Origin: a candidate division WOR-3 bacterium
Lineage (GTDB): Bacteria > Hydrothermota > Tepidihabitantia > Tepidihabitantales > Tepidihabitantaceae
Length of the DNA: 64,000 nucleotides
Assembly: GCA_013177935.1 (NCBI GenBank)
Contig: JABLXZ010000004.1
Location: forward strand, 124,001 to 188,000
Direction: 5' to 3'
Numbering within the stretch: position 1 is the stretch's first letter; each line of letters opens with the position of its first letter. The notes below the pieces were generated by a model. The model was not told the origin of the DNA and did no database searches. It saw only the letters and a list, made by a program, of their open reading frames with translations. Shown here piece after piece: positions 8,522 through 17,400 of the stretch. The translations under genes were made by a program, and so were the position numbers.

Positions 8522-9364
8522 TCAGAACACAACTCCGCCTTCCAAGCCTGCCTGGTGCAGTGCGCGGAGAACCAGTTCCCGCAACCGTTCTGCATAATCT
8601 TCTGGTGCCCGGCAGGCTTGCTCAAACGCCGGTAGTGCCTGAGGCCACTCCTTTTGCAATAATGGCTTCAGCACCCCCATCTTACTGCCTAAATAGTTTA
8701 ACCGGTCAACAAGAACCCGCCGCACTCCGACCTGGGCAATCTGGTGAAAAATCTCAAAAAGGGTCTCAAAAGAGTCGCTAAAATAAGGCAAAACCGGACC
8801 GACAAACACGGTCACCGGCACTCTCGCTTCTACCAGCCGTTTTGCTGCTGCAATCCGCCGTTCCGGTGTTACCGCACCCGGCTCAAAGAGCCGCTGCACT
8901 CGTTCGTCAAGGGTGGTGATGGTCAGTTCCACGCTAAATCCCGGATACCGTTGCAACAGATTGATATCCCGCACAATCAGGTCCGACTTGGTCAAAACCT
9001 CCACCGGAAACCCGGCACCACCGAGAATCTCAAGCACCGCTTGACTCAACCGAAACTCGGCTTCAACCGGCTGGTACGGGTCGCAAACCGTGCCGAGGTA
9101 AACCCTGCCGGGTTTTTTCCGCTCCTGGCGTAAAACCGCGGGCAGATTGACCTTTGCCTCAACAAACCTACCCCAGGGTTCACTAACCGGGAAGTAGCGG
9201 AGCATAAAACTGGCATAACAGTAAACACAGGCGTGGGTACAGCCAAAATAAGGGTTAATTGAGTAATCAGCGCCCGGCAGACCGCTTTTACTCAGCGCGG
9301 TGCGGCACAAGCGGGTGCGGACCCTGACCCCGCTGGGCAGCCTTGACAAGGATGTCATACTCAA
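8522..9364 (-). CDS. Radical SAM protein of the SplB-like/PA0069 group
   Basis: The radical SAM iron-sulfur motif is CTHACVYCY (Cys-x3-Cys-x2-Cys) within INPYFGCTHACVYCYA near residue 45. It is followed by GTVCDPYQPVE and TKSDLI, typical of the SPL-like family related to spore photoproduct lyase. Substrates of the non-sporulating members are unknown. The reading frame can start at ATG 9364 or 9358, inside the 3' end of ribE, or at a TTG at 9310. The conserved V-R-V-R lead-in strand favours the upstream starts. It is the last gene of the acyP-ribD-ribE operon. Confidence 0.85.
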   Translation of the reverse strand: MSMTSLSRLPSGVRVRTRLCRTALSKSGLPGADYSINPYFGCTHACVYCYASFMLRYFPVSEPWGRFVEAKVNLPAVLRQERKKPGRVYLGTVCDPYQPVEAEFRLSQAVLEILGGAGFPVEVLTKSDLIVRDINLLQRYPGFSVELTITTLDERVQRLFEPGAVTPERRIAAAKRLVEARVPVTVFVGPVLPYFSDSFETLFEIFHQIAQVGVRRVLVDRLNYLGSKMGVLKPLLQKEWPQALPAFEQACRAPEDYAERLRELVLRALHQAGLEGGVVF

Positions 9365-9899
9365 GATTGACCCGCGTCCCAGCCCGGCATCGGTTTAAGG
9401 TTGTCCGCTCCCAGGTAAAGGGGATCAAATTGACCCAGAACTCCCCGCGCTTGACCCCGGCGACCGTTAAACTGACACCGTCGATTGCCACCGACCCCTT
9501 TTCCACCAAAAGGTTAAAACTCGCCTCTTTGACCGCGACAAAGAGCCGGTGCTCGTTGCTCCGGTGTTCGAGCCGCCGCACCGTGCCCACCTCATCGATG
9601 TGGCCCAAAACAAAATGTCCGCCGAGACGGTCCGTAAAACGCAAAGCCCGTTCGAGATTAACCGGTGTTCCGGAACGCAAATCTCTTAGATTGGTCCGTT
9701 TCAAAGTCTCCGCCACAACCTCAACCTCAAATCGGCGCCGCGCCACACCCACCACCGTTAAACAGCAGCCGTTAACCGCTACACTTTCACCCGGTTGCAA
9801 CTCCTGGGCAAAATCTGCCTCAATCACCAGGCGCCGGTTACCCTGTTTCGGGACGACCCGAACCACCTTGCCGATGGTTTCAACTAAACCGGTAAACAT
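9288..9899 (-). CDS. ribE: Riboflavin synthase, alpha subunit
   Basis: This enzyme dismutates two 6,7-dimethyl-8-ribityllumazine molecules to riboflavin. The 203-residue length and internal duplication are typical: MFTGLVETIG opens the first lumazine-binding barrel (1 to about 97), with NGCCLTV at 43-49, and the second barrel starts near GHFVLGHIDEVG, with DGVSLTV at 140-146. The start lies 20 bases inside the end of ribD, indicating coupled translation. ribH and ribBA are not in the window. Confidence 0.95.
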   Translation of the reverse strand: MFTGLVETIGKVVRVVPKQGNRRLVIEADFAQELQPGESVAVNGCCLTVVGVARRRFEVEVVAETLKRTNLRDLRSGTPVNLERALRFTDRLGGHFVLGHIDEVGTVRRLEHRSNEHRLFVAVKEASFNLLVEKGSVAIDGVSLTVAGVKRGEFWVNLIPFTWERTTLNRCRAGTRVNLEYDILVKAAQRGQGPHPLVPHRAE

Positions 9900-10998
9900 A
9901 ACCTTCGGTCAGAATGTCCTCTCCCAGCTCGATGTGGCGCACATCCTTCAAAACCAATGCCCCTTTCAACGACCGCGGACTCATTCCCACGCTGAAACTC
10001 TTACCCGGACCTAAAACCTTGGGTGCCTGAAAGAAGTACGCCTTATCAACCACCCCTGCTTCCAGTGCCGAACTCACCACCGTGGCTCCGCCCTCAATCA
10101 GAACGCTCATCACCTGCCGTCGGTAAAGCTCAGCCAGGATATCCTGCCACCTGAGTCGGCCCCGGCGTTCCATCCGCACCCGCACCACCTCAGCACCTTT
10201 TTGCCCCAGCCGCCTTGCCTTAGCACCGTTGCCGCTTGCCGTGAACACCAGCACCCTGTCCGGCGCGTCAAAAAGCCGGCTCCGGAGCGGCAAGCGCAAA
10301 TCAGAGTCAAGCACGATGCGCAACAACCGCTTCTCTTTGTTTATCCGGCAGGTCAAAAGCGGATTGTCGGTGATGACGGTATTAACACCCACGACCACCG
10401 CATCCGCAATCAACCGCAACTGCTGCCCTGCCGCGCGCGCCCGCTCGCCTGTAATCCACTGTGACTCACCCTCACCGGTTGCCATCATCCCGTCCAGACT
10501 CATCGCCACCTTCAGCATCACAAATGGCCTATGCTCCTCCATAAATGTAACATACGCCTCATTCAACCGCTGCGCCTCTTCACGCAAAAGCCCGGTTTCG
10601 ACCACAATGCCCTGCTGCCGCAGACATTTCACCCCTTTACCCTGAACCCGCGGATTCGGGTCAATCATCGCCGCAATCACCCGTTTGATTCCCGCCTGCA
10701 GCACCGCGGCGGTACAAGCCGGCGTCTTACCCTCAAAACAACACGGTTCCATCGTCACATAAAGCGTAGCACCCCGCGCCGCCTTACCCGCGGCTTTAAT
10801 CGCCTCAACCTCAGCATGCAAACCACCAAAACGCCGGTGAAACCCTTCGCCCACAATCTTACCGTTTTTTACCAGTACCGCACCAACCATTGGATTGGGT
10901 GACACCAGTCCACAACCCTTTGCCGCCAGCTCCAGCGCCCGACGCATAAAACGCTCATCCTCCGCGGTCCATCGTCTGTACTTTGTATTTGCCATCAC
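9880..10998 (-). CDS. ribD: Bifunctional diaminohydroxyphosphoribosylaminopyrimidine deaminase / 5-amino-6-(5-phosphoribosylamino)uracil reductase
   Basis: The 372-residue protein carries out steps two and three of riboflavin synthesis. Residues 1 to about 150 are the zinc deaminase, with HAEVEAI at 61-67 and PCCFEGKTPAC at 85-95 (zinc Cys ligands). From about 155 the NADPH reductase domain follows, starting PFVMLKVAMSLDGMMA and including GVNTVITDNPLLT. It directly follows acyP, with one base between the genes, and overlaps ribE. No FMN riboswitch is recognisable upstream. Confidence 0.95.
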   Translation of the reverse strand: MMANTKYRRWTAEDERFMRRALELAAKGCGLVSPNPMVGAVLVKNGKIVGEGFHRRFGGLHAEVEAIKAAGKAARGATLYVTMEPCCFEGKTPACTAAVLQAGIKRVIAAMIDPNPRVQGKGVKCLRQQGIVVETGLLREEAQRLNEAYVTFMEEHRPFVMLKVAMSLDGMMATGEGESQWITGERARAAGQQLRLIADAVVVGVNTVITDNPLLTCRINKEKRLLRIVLDSDLRLPLRSRLFDAPDRVLVFTASGNGAKARRLGQKGAEVVRVRMERRGRLRWQDILAELYRRQVMSVLIEGGATVVSSALEAGVVDKAYFFQAPKVLGPGKSFSVGMSPRSLKGALVLKDVRHIELGEDILTEGYVYRFS

Positions 10999-10999
10999 C

Positions 11000-11293
11000 C
11001 TACCGGTAATCTATCTGAAAGTCGTCGTACTCGTGCTGATACTCGCCCCAGTCAACCTGGACATTCTCAACCACTGCGCCCGGTGGACCAACCTTCAACC
11101 GCTCAATCAGTTTCTCCAGCCGGTCCCGCTCCCCTTCGGCAAAAACCTCAACCCTGCCATCCGGCAGGTTTCGCACCCGGCCCGTAAGTCCAAGCGCCTT
11201 TGCCTCCTTTACGGTGAACATCCGGAAAAAAACGCCCTGCACCCGGCCCGAAATAAATGCAAAGATACTGGCTTTACTCCCTTTTTCATTCAT
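11000..11293 (-). CDS. acyP: Acylphosphatase
   Basis: The 97-residue protein fits the small acylphosphatase family that hydrolyses carboxyl-phosphate bonds. The active-site loop GRVQGVFFR places the catalytic Arg at 24, and RNLPDGRVEVFAEG supplies Asn42. Its position as first gene of the riboflavin operon has no obvious metabolic reason. The start ATG is six bases after the -10 element, so the operon mRNA is probably leaderless. Confidence 0.92.
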   Translation of the reverse strand: MNEKGSKASIFAFISGRVQGVFFRMFTVKEAKALGLTGRVRNLPDGRVEVFAEGERDRLEKLIERLKVGPPGAVVENVQVDWGEYQHEYDDFQIDYR

Positions 11294-11299
11294 AACTCA

Positions 11300-11327
11300 A
11301 GATAAAGCGAGAAAGCGCCCCTGTCAA
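11300..11327 (-). promoter_or_regulatory. acyP-ribD-ribE operon promoter, likely leaderless
   Basis: The minus strand reads TTGACA (11327-11322), 16 bases, TTATCT (11305-11300), six bases, ATG. A 17-base spacing with TATCTT fits equally well. There is no ribosome binding site. Confidence 0.6.
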
Positions 11328-11432
11328 GAATAGTCGCTCACGGAACGCCGTTATCTCAGACCAATCTCTGCGAAAAAACTTGACATCAACTATCTAATAA
11401 GGCACTATAACATAAATAACAAAGGAGGCAAT

Positions 11433-12191
11433 GTGAGGAAGTTCTTTTTTACCATCATCCTTATCCCTGCCCTGCTCTTTGCGCGGGGAACAAGCGGCGG
11501 TATGGGGACCTTTGGTCCATCGCTCGCTTTGATTGACTTCACCGATGTCAACCGCTCACTCCGCGACGCCGGTTTCGAGGAACTTTCCTCCCGGCACTGG
11601 ATGTTTGGCGGCGGTGGTTATTTAATTGCCAATCGCACGATGATTGGCGGTGCCGGCTGGGGCGGCACTCAGACATCGGTATCCGAATCTTTGAATGTCG
11701 TCTGCCGGGTTGACTACGGCGGTGGCGAGTTCCGTGCCGGTTATATCGTTCTTGACACCCGGTATCTGCTCATCACGCCCGGAATCGGAATTGGCGGCGG
11801 CGGCTACACTATCAACCTTGAACCGTACAACCAGACCATACCCAGTTTTGACACCCTGCTGCGCAACCCGGGCAGAACTTCAACCATCACCTTTTCCGGT
11901 TTCTGCCTCAACCCGCAACTCGCCATCACCATTCCCATCTCCTTTATCGGTATTGACATCCGCGGTGGCTACAACCTTGGACCATTCACCTCAAAATGGG
12001 CATTTGCCGACCGCGGTGTTCTGAGCCGTGGACCCGAGATGAGTAAAGGTACACCCTGGGTCAGCCTGAATGTGCTCTTTGGTGGCTTCAACCGGGAAAA
12101 AACAAGAACAATCAAAGGAAAGATTGAGTTCAAGGAAGGTGAAGAAGAAAAAGAGCCGGAAAAGGAGCAGGAACCGCAACAAGAGGAGTAG
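11433..12191 (+). CDS. Secreted or outer-membrane protein of unknown function with acidic tail
   Basis: An N-terminal signal peptide (MRKFFFTIILIPALLFA) precedes a glycine-rich body with alternating beta-strand pattern, including MFGGGGYLI and GIGIGGGGYTI. This suggests a small barrel or beta-sandwich exported to the outer membrane or surface. The last 30 residues are highly charged (Glu/Lys/Gln). No family is recognised. The start is GTG 11433, preceded at the right distance by AAAGGAGG (11421-11428). The ATG two bases earlier runs straight into a stop. Confidence 0.7.
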   Translation: MRKFFFTIILIPALLFARGTSGGMGTFGPSLALIDFTDVNRSLRDAGFEELSSRHWMFGGGGYLIANRTMIGGAGWGGTQTSVSESLNVVCRVDYGGGEFRAGYIVLDTRYLLITPGIGIGGGGYTINLEPYNQTIPSFDTLLRNPGRTSTITFSGFCLNPQLAITIPISFIGIDIRGGYNLGPFTSKWAFADRGVLSRGPEMSKGTPWVSLNVLFGGFNREKTRTIKGKIEFKEGEEEKEPEKEQEPQQEE

Positions 12192-12287
12192 AAAGAGAAA
12201 CATCTGTTTCTGACCGAGCGTCATCGTCGGTGTTAACAACACTACATTTCTGACTTTCGATTTCTTTTATCATAGCCATCCCTGCCT

Positions 12288-12366
12288 TTTCATTGCGAGC
12301 CGTTCTTCACGGTCATTTTAAGCAATTCCTTCCCTGTCATTGCGAGCCGAAGGCAAAGCAATCCCA
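12288..12366. repeat. REP-like palindromic repeats
   Basis: Two related units start CATTGCGAGCC at about 12293 and 12339. The second, ATTGCGAGCCGAAGGCAAAGCAAT, folds on itself (ATTGC with GCAAT, GCC with GGC). The element resembles the dispersed CATTGCGAG intergenic repeats seen in many bacterial genomes. Together with the rest of 12192-12480 no convincing gene is visible here. Confidence 0.5.
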
Positions 12367-12711
12367 TTTATTAACATCTTTGCAACACCAATTGGTAGTT
12401 TGATACAAACGAAGTCAGGATTAGAACAGGATGGTCCTTACCTGACCGCAGTGAAGGTATTCACCCTTTCTGACCTGACGACATTGCCGGGAACAGACCG
12501 GGAGATAGAATTCAGGACTGAACCAAAGAGCGGTGCGAAGATTATCAGGTTAGTTGGTAATAAAAGTGCGGATTAGACGGTTTCAGTTAGAACCCTGTTG
12601 ATTATCAATAAGATAGCACCAAAGGGTGCGAGTCCGGCTTATGCGCTATCAGGCTTCCGCACAATCACGCAATGTGCGATGAAAGGGGTGTATAAGACTA
12701 TCCCAGGAATT

Positions 12712-12741
12712 ACCCCCGGACTGTTGGGGGTACGGTTTTTT
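12712..12741 (+). terminator. Intrinsic terminator conserved in both locus copies
   Basis: ACCCCC (12712-12717) pairs with GGGGGT (12726-12731) across an eight-base loop, and T6 follows at 12736-12741. It lies upstream of the promoter at 12805, so it would stop readthrough into the leader. Confidence 0.65.
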
Positions 12742-12804
12742 GTCACTTTTCCTTATCTTTTCGTATATAAATATAGGGTGAGGAGACACACAAGATGAGG
12801 CGCC

Positions 12805-12833
12805 TTGACAGAACAGTTTTTTTGTTGTATATT
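12805..12833 (+). promoter_or_regulatory. Promoter of secreted-protein locus, copy 1
   Basis: TTGACA (12805-12810), 17 bases, TATATT (12828-12833). The same element occurs in copy 2 (TTGACA-N16-TAATAT). Transcription would begin near 12840, giving a leader of about 180 bases. Confidence 0.65.
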
Positions 12834-12839
12834 TTTATA

Positions 12840-13042
12840 GAGTAAAACTGCGATGACGAGCTTACTCTACTCTACTCGTCCTATCTTGTGATTTCCAGTT
12901 TTACAACAAGTCCGGGGAGGTAATTGGTGGCAGGGTGCGCCTCCGGTCCAGAATTGGGCTGGAGGTTCAAATCAATTAATGCGGCAATTAGGGATAAACA
13001 AAGAAAGGAGGTTGAAAAATGAGAAACTTTAAAGCCGCATTA
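12840..13042 (+). promoter_or_regulatory. Structured 5' leader with tandem-repeat loop and start-codon helix, copy 1
   Basis: Three helices are visible. The first pairs GTAAAACTG (12842-12850) with CAGTTTTAC (12896-12904) and nests GACGAG/CTCGTC (12855-12860 with 12875-12880). Its loop holds three TCTAC-type units. The second pairs CCTCCGGTCC (12940-12949) with GGGCTGGAGG (12956-12965). The third pairs TAATGCGGC (12977-12985) with GCCGCATTA (13034-13042) and encloses the AAAGGAGG site and the ATG. Copy 2 keeps all three with compensating changes, which supports real RNA structure. Function is unknown; control of translation is inferred. Confidence 0.65.
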
Positions 13043-13624
13043 GCAATAGTTGCGCTCTGCCTTTGTGTGAGTGCGATAAAAAATCCCGCAGCAGGGGATA
13101 ATAATCCTACTAAAACTGACACTTTTTATTTTATTCGCACAGACTCGGCAGTTATTGAATTGATAGCACCAGCCTATCCGCCGACGCAAGCACCTTCCTT
13201 GGACCCCGAATGGAAGCCGGTTACTATTGACCAACTCCACTCAATGGGAATAATGTCGCCGAGTGAAAATGAGATGATAGCAAAGCAACAGGGGCACTAT
13301 CAGGAGGCTGAAAGTGATGGTGGAACCAAGGAATCGCGATGGTTTGTAGTGGGTACGGGTTCAGGGGGTCTTAAATGGATTCAATCTGGTGCAGGTTCTG
13401 CCCGCCCCTGGTATCTTCCTGGATTAGTTTATGCAAAGACCGAACTTTACAAGGACGGGCAGTATCTCGGTTCAGCTACGATACAGATCGACCCCTGGTG
13501 GTCGGTAAAAATACAAACCTGGCGATACAAATGGACAGATGGCTCAACTCACTTCTTTGAAAATAGAACTACCCATTACTATGGACGGGACTGGATTTAT
13601 GGCTATCTTTCGATAACATGGTGA
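13019..13624 (+). CDS. Secreted protein of unknown function, duplicated-locus copy 1
   Basis: A signal peptide (MRNFKAALAIVALCLCVSA) leads a 201-residue protein with no recognised domain. Its paralogue at 37648-38247 shares the first 16 residues almost exactly and then only a sparse pattern: VT or VTI before an xQLHxxG motif, SPSE/TPSE, a KWVV or RWFVVG strand, and a C-terminal aromatic YW or TW. The mature regions are otherwise very different. A strong AAAGGAGG site precedes the ATG. The next gene starts one base after the stop, so the two are co-translated. Likely exported, perhaps to the surface; role unknown. Confidence 0.75.
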   Translation: MRNFKAALAIVALCLCVSAIKNPAAGDNNPTKTDTFYFIRTDSAVIELIAPAYPPTQAPSLDPEWKPVTIDQLHSMGIMSPSENEMIAKQQGHYQEAESDGGTKESRWFVVGTGSGGLKWIQSGAGSARPWYLPGLVYAKTELYKDGQYLGSATIQIDPWWSVKIQTWRYKWTDGSTHFFENRTTHYYGRDWIYGYLSITW

Positions 13625-13625
13625 T

Positions 13626-14261
13626 ATGAAGAGCCTTTTAATACCTCTGTTCGTAATCTTTGTGGTCACTGGTACTTCTATTTCATCTGCTGAACCTGCA
13701 GAATATCTCGGTGTTGGAATTACCAAGAGTGGCGTTACAGTCTTTACAACAATAGCCGATTCTCAAGGCGAGGTTCTGAGAATTACCCACAAGGACGCTT
13801 ACATCGGTCCGGGTGTCGAGTTTCTTTATCAGCCATTAAACTGGCTGTATTTCCGGATTATGTTAGGCGAACTCCAATTCTTTACTGCCGGTGGTGGTGC
13901 GTTTGCCATTGCGGCGCAACCTGGAGTTGATATCCTTGTTGAGCCCCAGCCGCGCTGGCGATTGGCACCTTATCTTCTGGGTGGCATCTCCTTTACCGGT
14001 TACTTGGGAACGCAGGGAACACCTGACCCAAGGTTCAACGAATTTATGACGATAACACCGGTTTATGATATGTACAGCGGTCTTGGTCTTCGGTATAAAC
14101 TCAACAAGCGGCTTAACATTTTCCTTGAGGCGCGCATTTTAAATTGGTTCACGATTTTCACCTATATGCCTGCCCGTAATGTACCACAGGAGGAAATGAT
14201 TTCTGGCATTGGATTGGTGGCGGCGCGAATCGGTGTCCGCTACAACCTGCGCGGAAAGTAG
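13626..14261 (+). CDS. Predicted small outer-membrane beta-barrel protein, duplicated-locus copy 1
   Basis: The 211-residue product has a signal peptide (MKSLLIPLFVIFVVTGTSISSA), then alternating amphipathic strands ending in RIGVRYNLRGK, as in small outer-membrane barrels. It matches the broken copy at 35461-36104 at 117 of the last 133 residues. It directly follows the divergent secreted protein, so the barrel may anchor, export or protect it; that partnership is inferred from order only. An intrinsic terminator ends the unit 25 bases downstream. Confidence 0.75.
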   Translation: MKSLLIPLFVIFVVTGTSISSAEPAEYLGVGITKSGVTVFTTIADSQGEVLRITHKDAYIGPGVEFLYQPLNWLYFRIMLGELQFFTAGGGAFAIAAQPGVDILVEPQPRWRLAPYLLGGISFTGYLGTQGTPDPRFNEFMTITPVYDMYSGLGLRYKLNKRLNIFLEARILNWFTIFTYMPARNVPQEEMISGIGLVAARIGVRYNLRGK

Positions 14262-14285
14262 CAAAAAGGGAAACATTAAATAAAG

Positions 14286-14310
14286 GGGCGGCTCTAATAG
14301 CCGCCCTTTT
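14286..14310 (+). terminator. Intrinsic terminator after the copy 1 barrel gene
   Basis: GGGCGGCT (14286-14293) pairs perfectly with AGCCGCCC (14299-14306) over a five-base loop and is followed by TTTT. Confidence 0.85.
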
Positions 14311-14417
14311 GGTTGGGTTCAACCTCCTCGACCATTCTCGCTATCAGCACTTCGTAAAGGCTGACACAGTATAATAATATTCTGATAAAGATTCCAGGTC
14401 CCACCCGAATAATTTTG

Positions 14418-14445
14418 TTGCCCGGGGTAATAATTTTTCTAAAAT
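14418..14445 (+). promoter_or_regulatory. Promoter of the C25 protease gene
   Basis: TTGCCC (14418-14423), 16 bases, TAAAAT (14440-14445), followed by AGGAGG (14463-14468) and the TTG start at 14473. The 15-base string GGGGTAATAATTTTT in the spacer also occurs upstream of the minus-strand surface-protein gene near 26550. Confidence 0.55.
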
Positions 14446-14472
14446 AGTATGTTAACCTAATCAGGAGGACAA

Positions 14473-17400
14473 TTGAAAAGGACTGTCGTTTTGCTGTTTG
14501 CTCTTTTTGTGGTGCTCTTTGCCGGCACCGTGAGCCAGACCGTTGACATCAGCCCAGACCGGCTCGCTTTACACCGGTACGTTGGGTATGATGTTGTCAA
14601 TTTAGCAAGCGGTTTTTTCATCCCCAATCCGGGCAAACCGCTTCTGCCTTACACATCTTTAACCCTGCTCATACCGGCTGATGCCCGTGTCAGCGCCGTT
14701 TCTGCACAGCCGGTTGTCAGCGAAGAAATTCCCGGTAATTACACCATCGTTCCTGCCCAGCCACCGGTTCCCATCTCCGCTCAAACTACGGCCACATTTG
14801 TCGCACCGGACCCTGAGATTTACAGTTCAAACAACCCATTTCCCGACAGGACACTTTTTTCCTATTCAACCGGTAGCGCTGCCGGGTTCAAACTGGTGAA
14901 TGTCATCCTCTGCCCGTTTGAGTACCACCCGGCATCTAAAAAACTGTATCTGCACACCCGAATTCGGGTTGTCGTTAACTACGAAGAGAACGCCTCCACC
15001 CCAATAGCCCTGACTTTTTCGCAGCGCGACCGCATCAACCAGAGTTTGCGTCCGCTGATTTCAAACCCCGAAGACCTGAACCGTTTTGCTCCGCCCCTCA
15101 AAGAGACCGACCAACCCGCGGTGGACTATCTGATAATCACCAGCGCCGAACTTGCCCCGCTGTTTCAGCCTTACATACAGTACAAAACAAGCCGCGGTTT
15201 AAAAACCGAACTGCGAACGGTTGAATGGGTGGTAAATAACTATCCGGGCCGGGATTTAGCCGAAAAAATTCGCAACCTGATAATTGATTACTTTCACTCA
15301 CGGGGCATCTCTTATGTTCTCCTCGCCGGTGACAATCCGCAGGTGCCGTGCCGGCACATTGAGGTCAGCGTGGGAAATGAACACGGTTCAATACCAACCG
15401 ACCTTTACTATGGCGACATTGACTACTCCTGGGACTCCAATCACAACAATCGCTTCGGCGAAATGGAAGATTCAGTTGACCTTTATGCGGATGTATTCGT
15501 AGGTCGGGCATCGGTTGATAGCCGGCAACAGGTTGAGAACTTCATTAACAAAGTCCAGACTTTTGAAAACAACCCTATCCCCGATTATATAAAGCGCAGC
15601 CTTCTACCCTCAGGCTGGCTCTGGCGCTCCCTTAACTATCACGGAAAGTTTGTCAATGACTCCATCGCCGAAATAACACCGCCGGACTGGACCGACCGTA
15701 AAATGGAGAACCCGCCCAGTGCGCTCGTTGTCGCCGACTCGTTTGACCACGGATTTCTGATTTTTGACCCGGCAGGACACGGCAACGAATCCGGTGTTTA
15801 CGACGAAAACGGTAGTGCCATCTACACCACCAGTGTTGCCAGCCGCCAGCAAAACGACCGCCGCTTTTCCATTATCACCTCTCTTGCCTGCAATCCCGGC
15901 AACTTTGAAGCCGAAGACTGCCTTGCCGAAGTTGCCCTGAACTGTCAGGAAGGCGGCGCCATCGCTGTGATGATGAACTCCCGTTACGGCTGGGGCACAC
16001 CGCCGGTGATGGGTCCGTCCGAAAAACTGTGCGTCCGGTTTTATGACTTTCTTTTCAACTATGCCCAATATCAAACCGGACCCTGTCACAACCGCTCCCG
16101 CGAGGAGTATGCGGCAGCGGCAATTTACGACCCACTCTGGCGCTGGTGTATGACCGAATTCAACCTGCTTGGCGACCCAACAATTGACATCTGGACCGCA
16201 CCGCCCCTGAATCTATCTTTAACAGCCCCGGATACAATTCAGACCGGTTCCCAAACCCTCACTGTTACGGTCCGGGAAGGAAGTAATCCGGTTTCAGACG
16301 CAACGGTTACCGCATATAAAGATGGCACCATACTTGCTACCGGTACCACAAACAGTAGCGGGGTCGTAAATTTAGCCATTCATCCCACAACCATCGGACA
16401 ACTCTTAATCACCGCCTGGCGGCACAACAACCTGCCCGACTCAAAAACCATCCCGATAGTACCCGGCGATTTGGAACCGTCGTTCACCTATCAGCGATAT
16501 GAAATTGACGACCAGGGACAACCTCATGAAAATGCCGTGCTCGAACCCGGCGAAACCGTACACCTGAAAATCGTTCTCAGTAACATCGGTTTGGCTGCGG
16601 CGACCAACACCAATTTGACCCTGCGCACCTTAAACCCTAACATCTCCATTCTTGACTCCACCGCCGCAATCGGCACCGTTCCTGCTGGTGAATCTGTCCA
16701 CACTGAAAGCCTGACCATCACTGCCGCACCTGCTACCATTCCCGGCTCTTCAGCAGAAATGCTTGCCTTGATTCGGTCCGACCAGGGCGAGTCCGAGCTC
16801 TGGTTCTCAGTTGAACTGGGCTACGCAGGCAGAACCATCGCTGAAATTGACACGGGCGTTTGTGCCCTGACAATCACCGCCCGGGGAACATTCGGCTATG
16901 ACCCGGAAACAGACCGCAAGGGCAGGGGGTTCCGATATCCAGAATCGGACACCAGCCGCTTGAACATCGCCAGTTTTGCGCTCGGCAACTCCGGCGACTA
17001 CCTTGTTGACCGATTCTACAACCAGACACACAACGGTTTTGACCGGGACTGGCACCTGCAGGAGAGTCTACGCCTTACGCTCCCCATCTGGAGTAGCAAT
17101 GAGGCGTTATTCAGCAGTTTCAGCGACCAGGGGCACCCGAACCGTCGCGGGCTTGTTGTTGACCAGCGGGCACTGGGTTTTAGCAACAGTGAACTGGCAA
17201 ATTCCATCGCTCTGGTATACGACATCTGGAATACCTCTTCTGATACGGTAAACAACCTTTATGCCGGTATTCTTGCCGATTTTGATGTCCTGCCTACCGA
17301 CCGGTTGCACGATATTGCCTTCACCCTGCCCGAACAGAATGCCGCCCTGATGCGCAATGTCAACACACCATTTCCCTGTGTGGGAGTTAAACTGCTTTAT

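Larger units (their letters stand above)
12480..13080 (+). repeat. Inverted-repeat copy 1: upstream/leader part of the duplicated locus
   Basis: From about 12480 to 13080 this sequence is closely matched by the reverse complement of about 38190-38810. The most conserved blocks are 12590-12760 (a hairpin-rich segment ending in a terminator), 12800-12905 (promoter and leader hairpin) and 12925-13075 (leader, ribosome binding site and the first 16 codons of the secreted protein). The duplication continues, after a divergent stretch, in the barrel genes at 13626 and 35461. The intervening 21 kb is therefore flanked by inverted repeats. Confidence 0.85.

Noticed and set aside
10999-11432. Possible FMN riboswitch upstream of the riboflavin genes
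   Set aside because: No RFN-element conserved core was found, and the operon promoter lies six bases before the first start codon, leaving no room for a riboswitch.
12340-12576. Open frame of 78 codons upstream of the duplicated locus
   Set aside because: It runs through a REP-like repeat, has no ribosome site, and the homologous stretch of copy 2 is interrupted by stops.
12598-12798. Open frame of 66 codons in the repeat block
   Set aside because: It overlaps a terminator and hairpin-rich conserved RNA/DNA elements, and the pattern of differences from copy 2 is not codon-like.
15610-16089. Minus-strand open frame inside the C25 protease gene
   Set aside because: The plus strand encodes the catalytic His and Cys motifs over the same bases.
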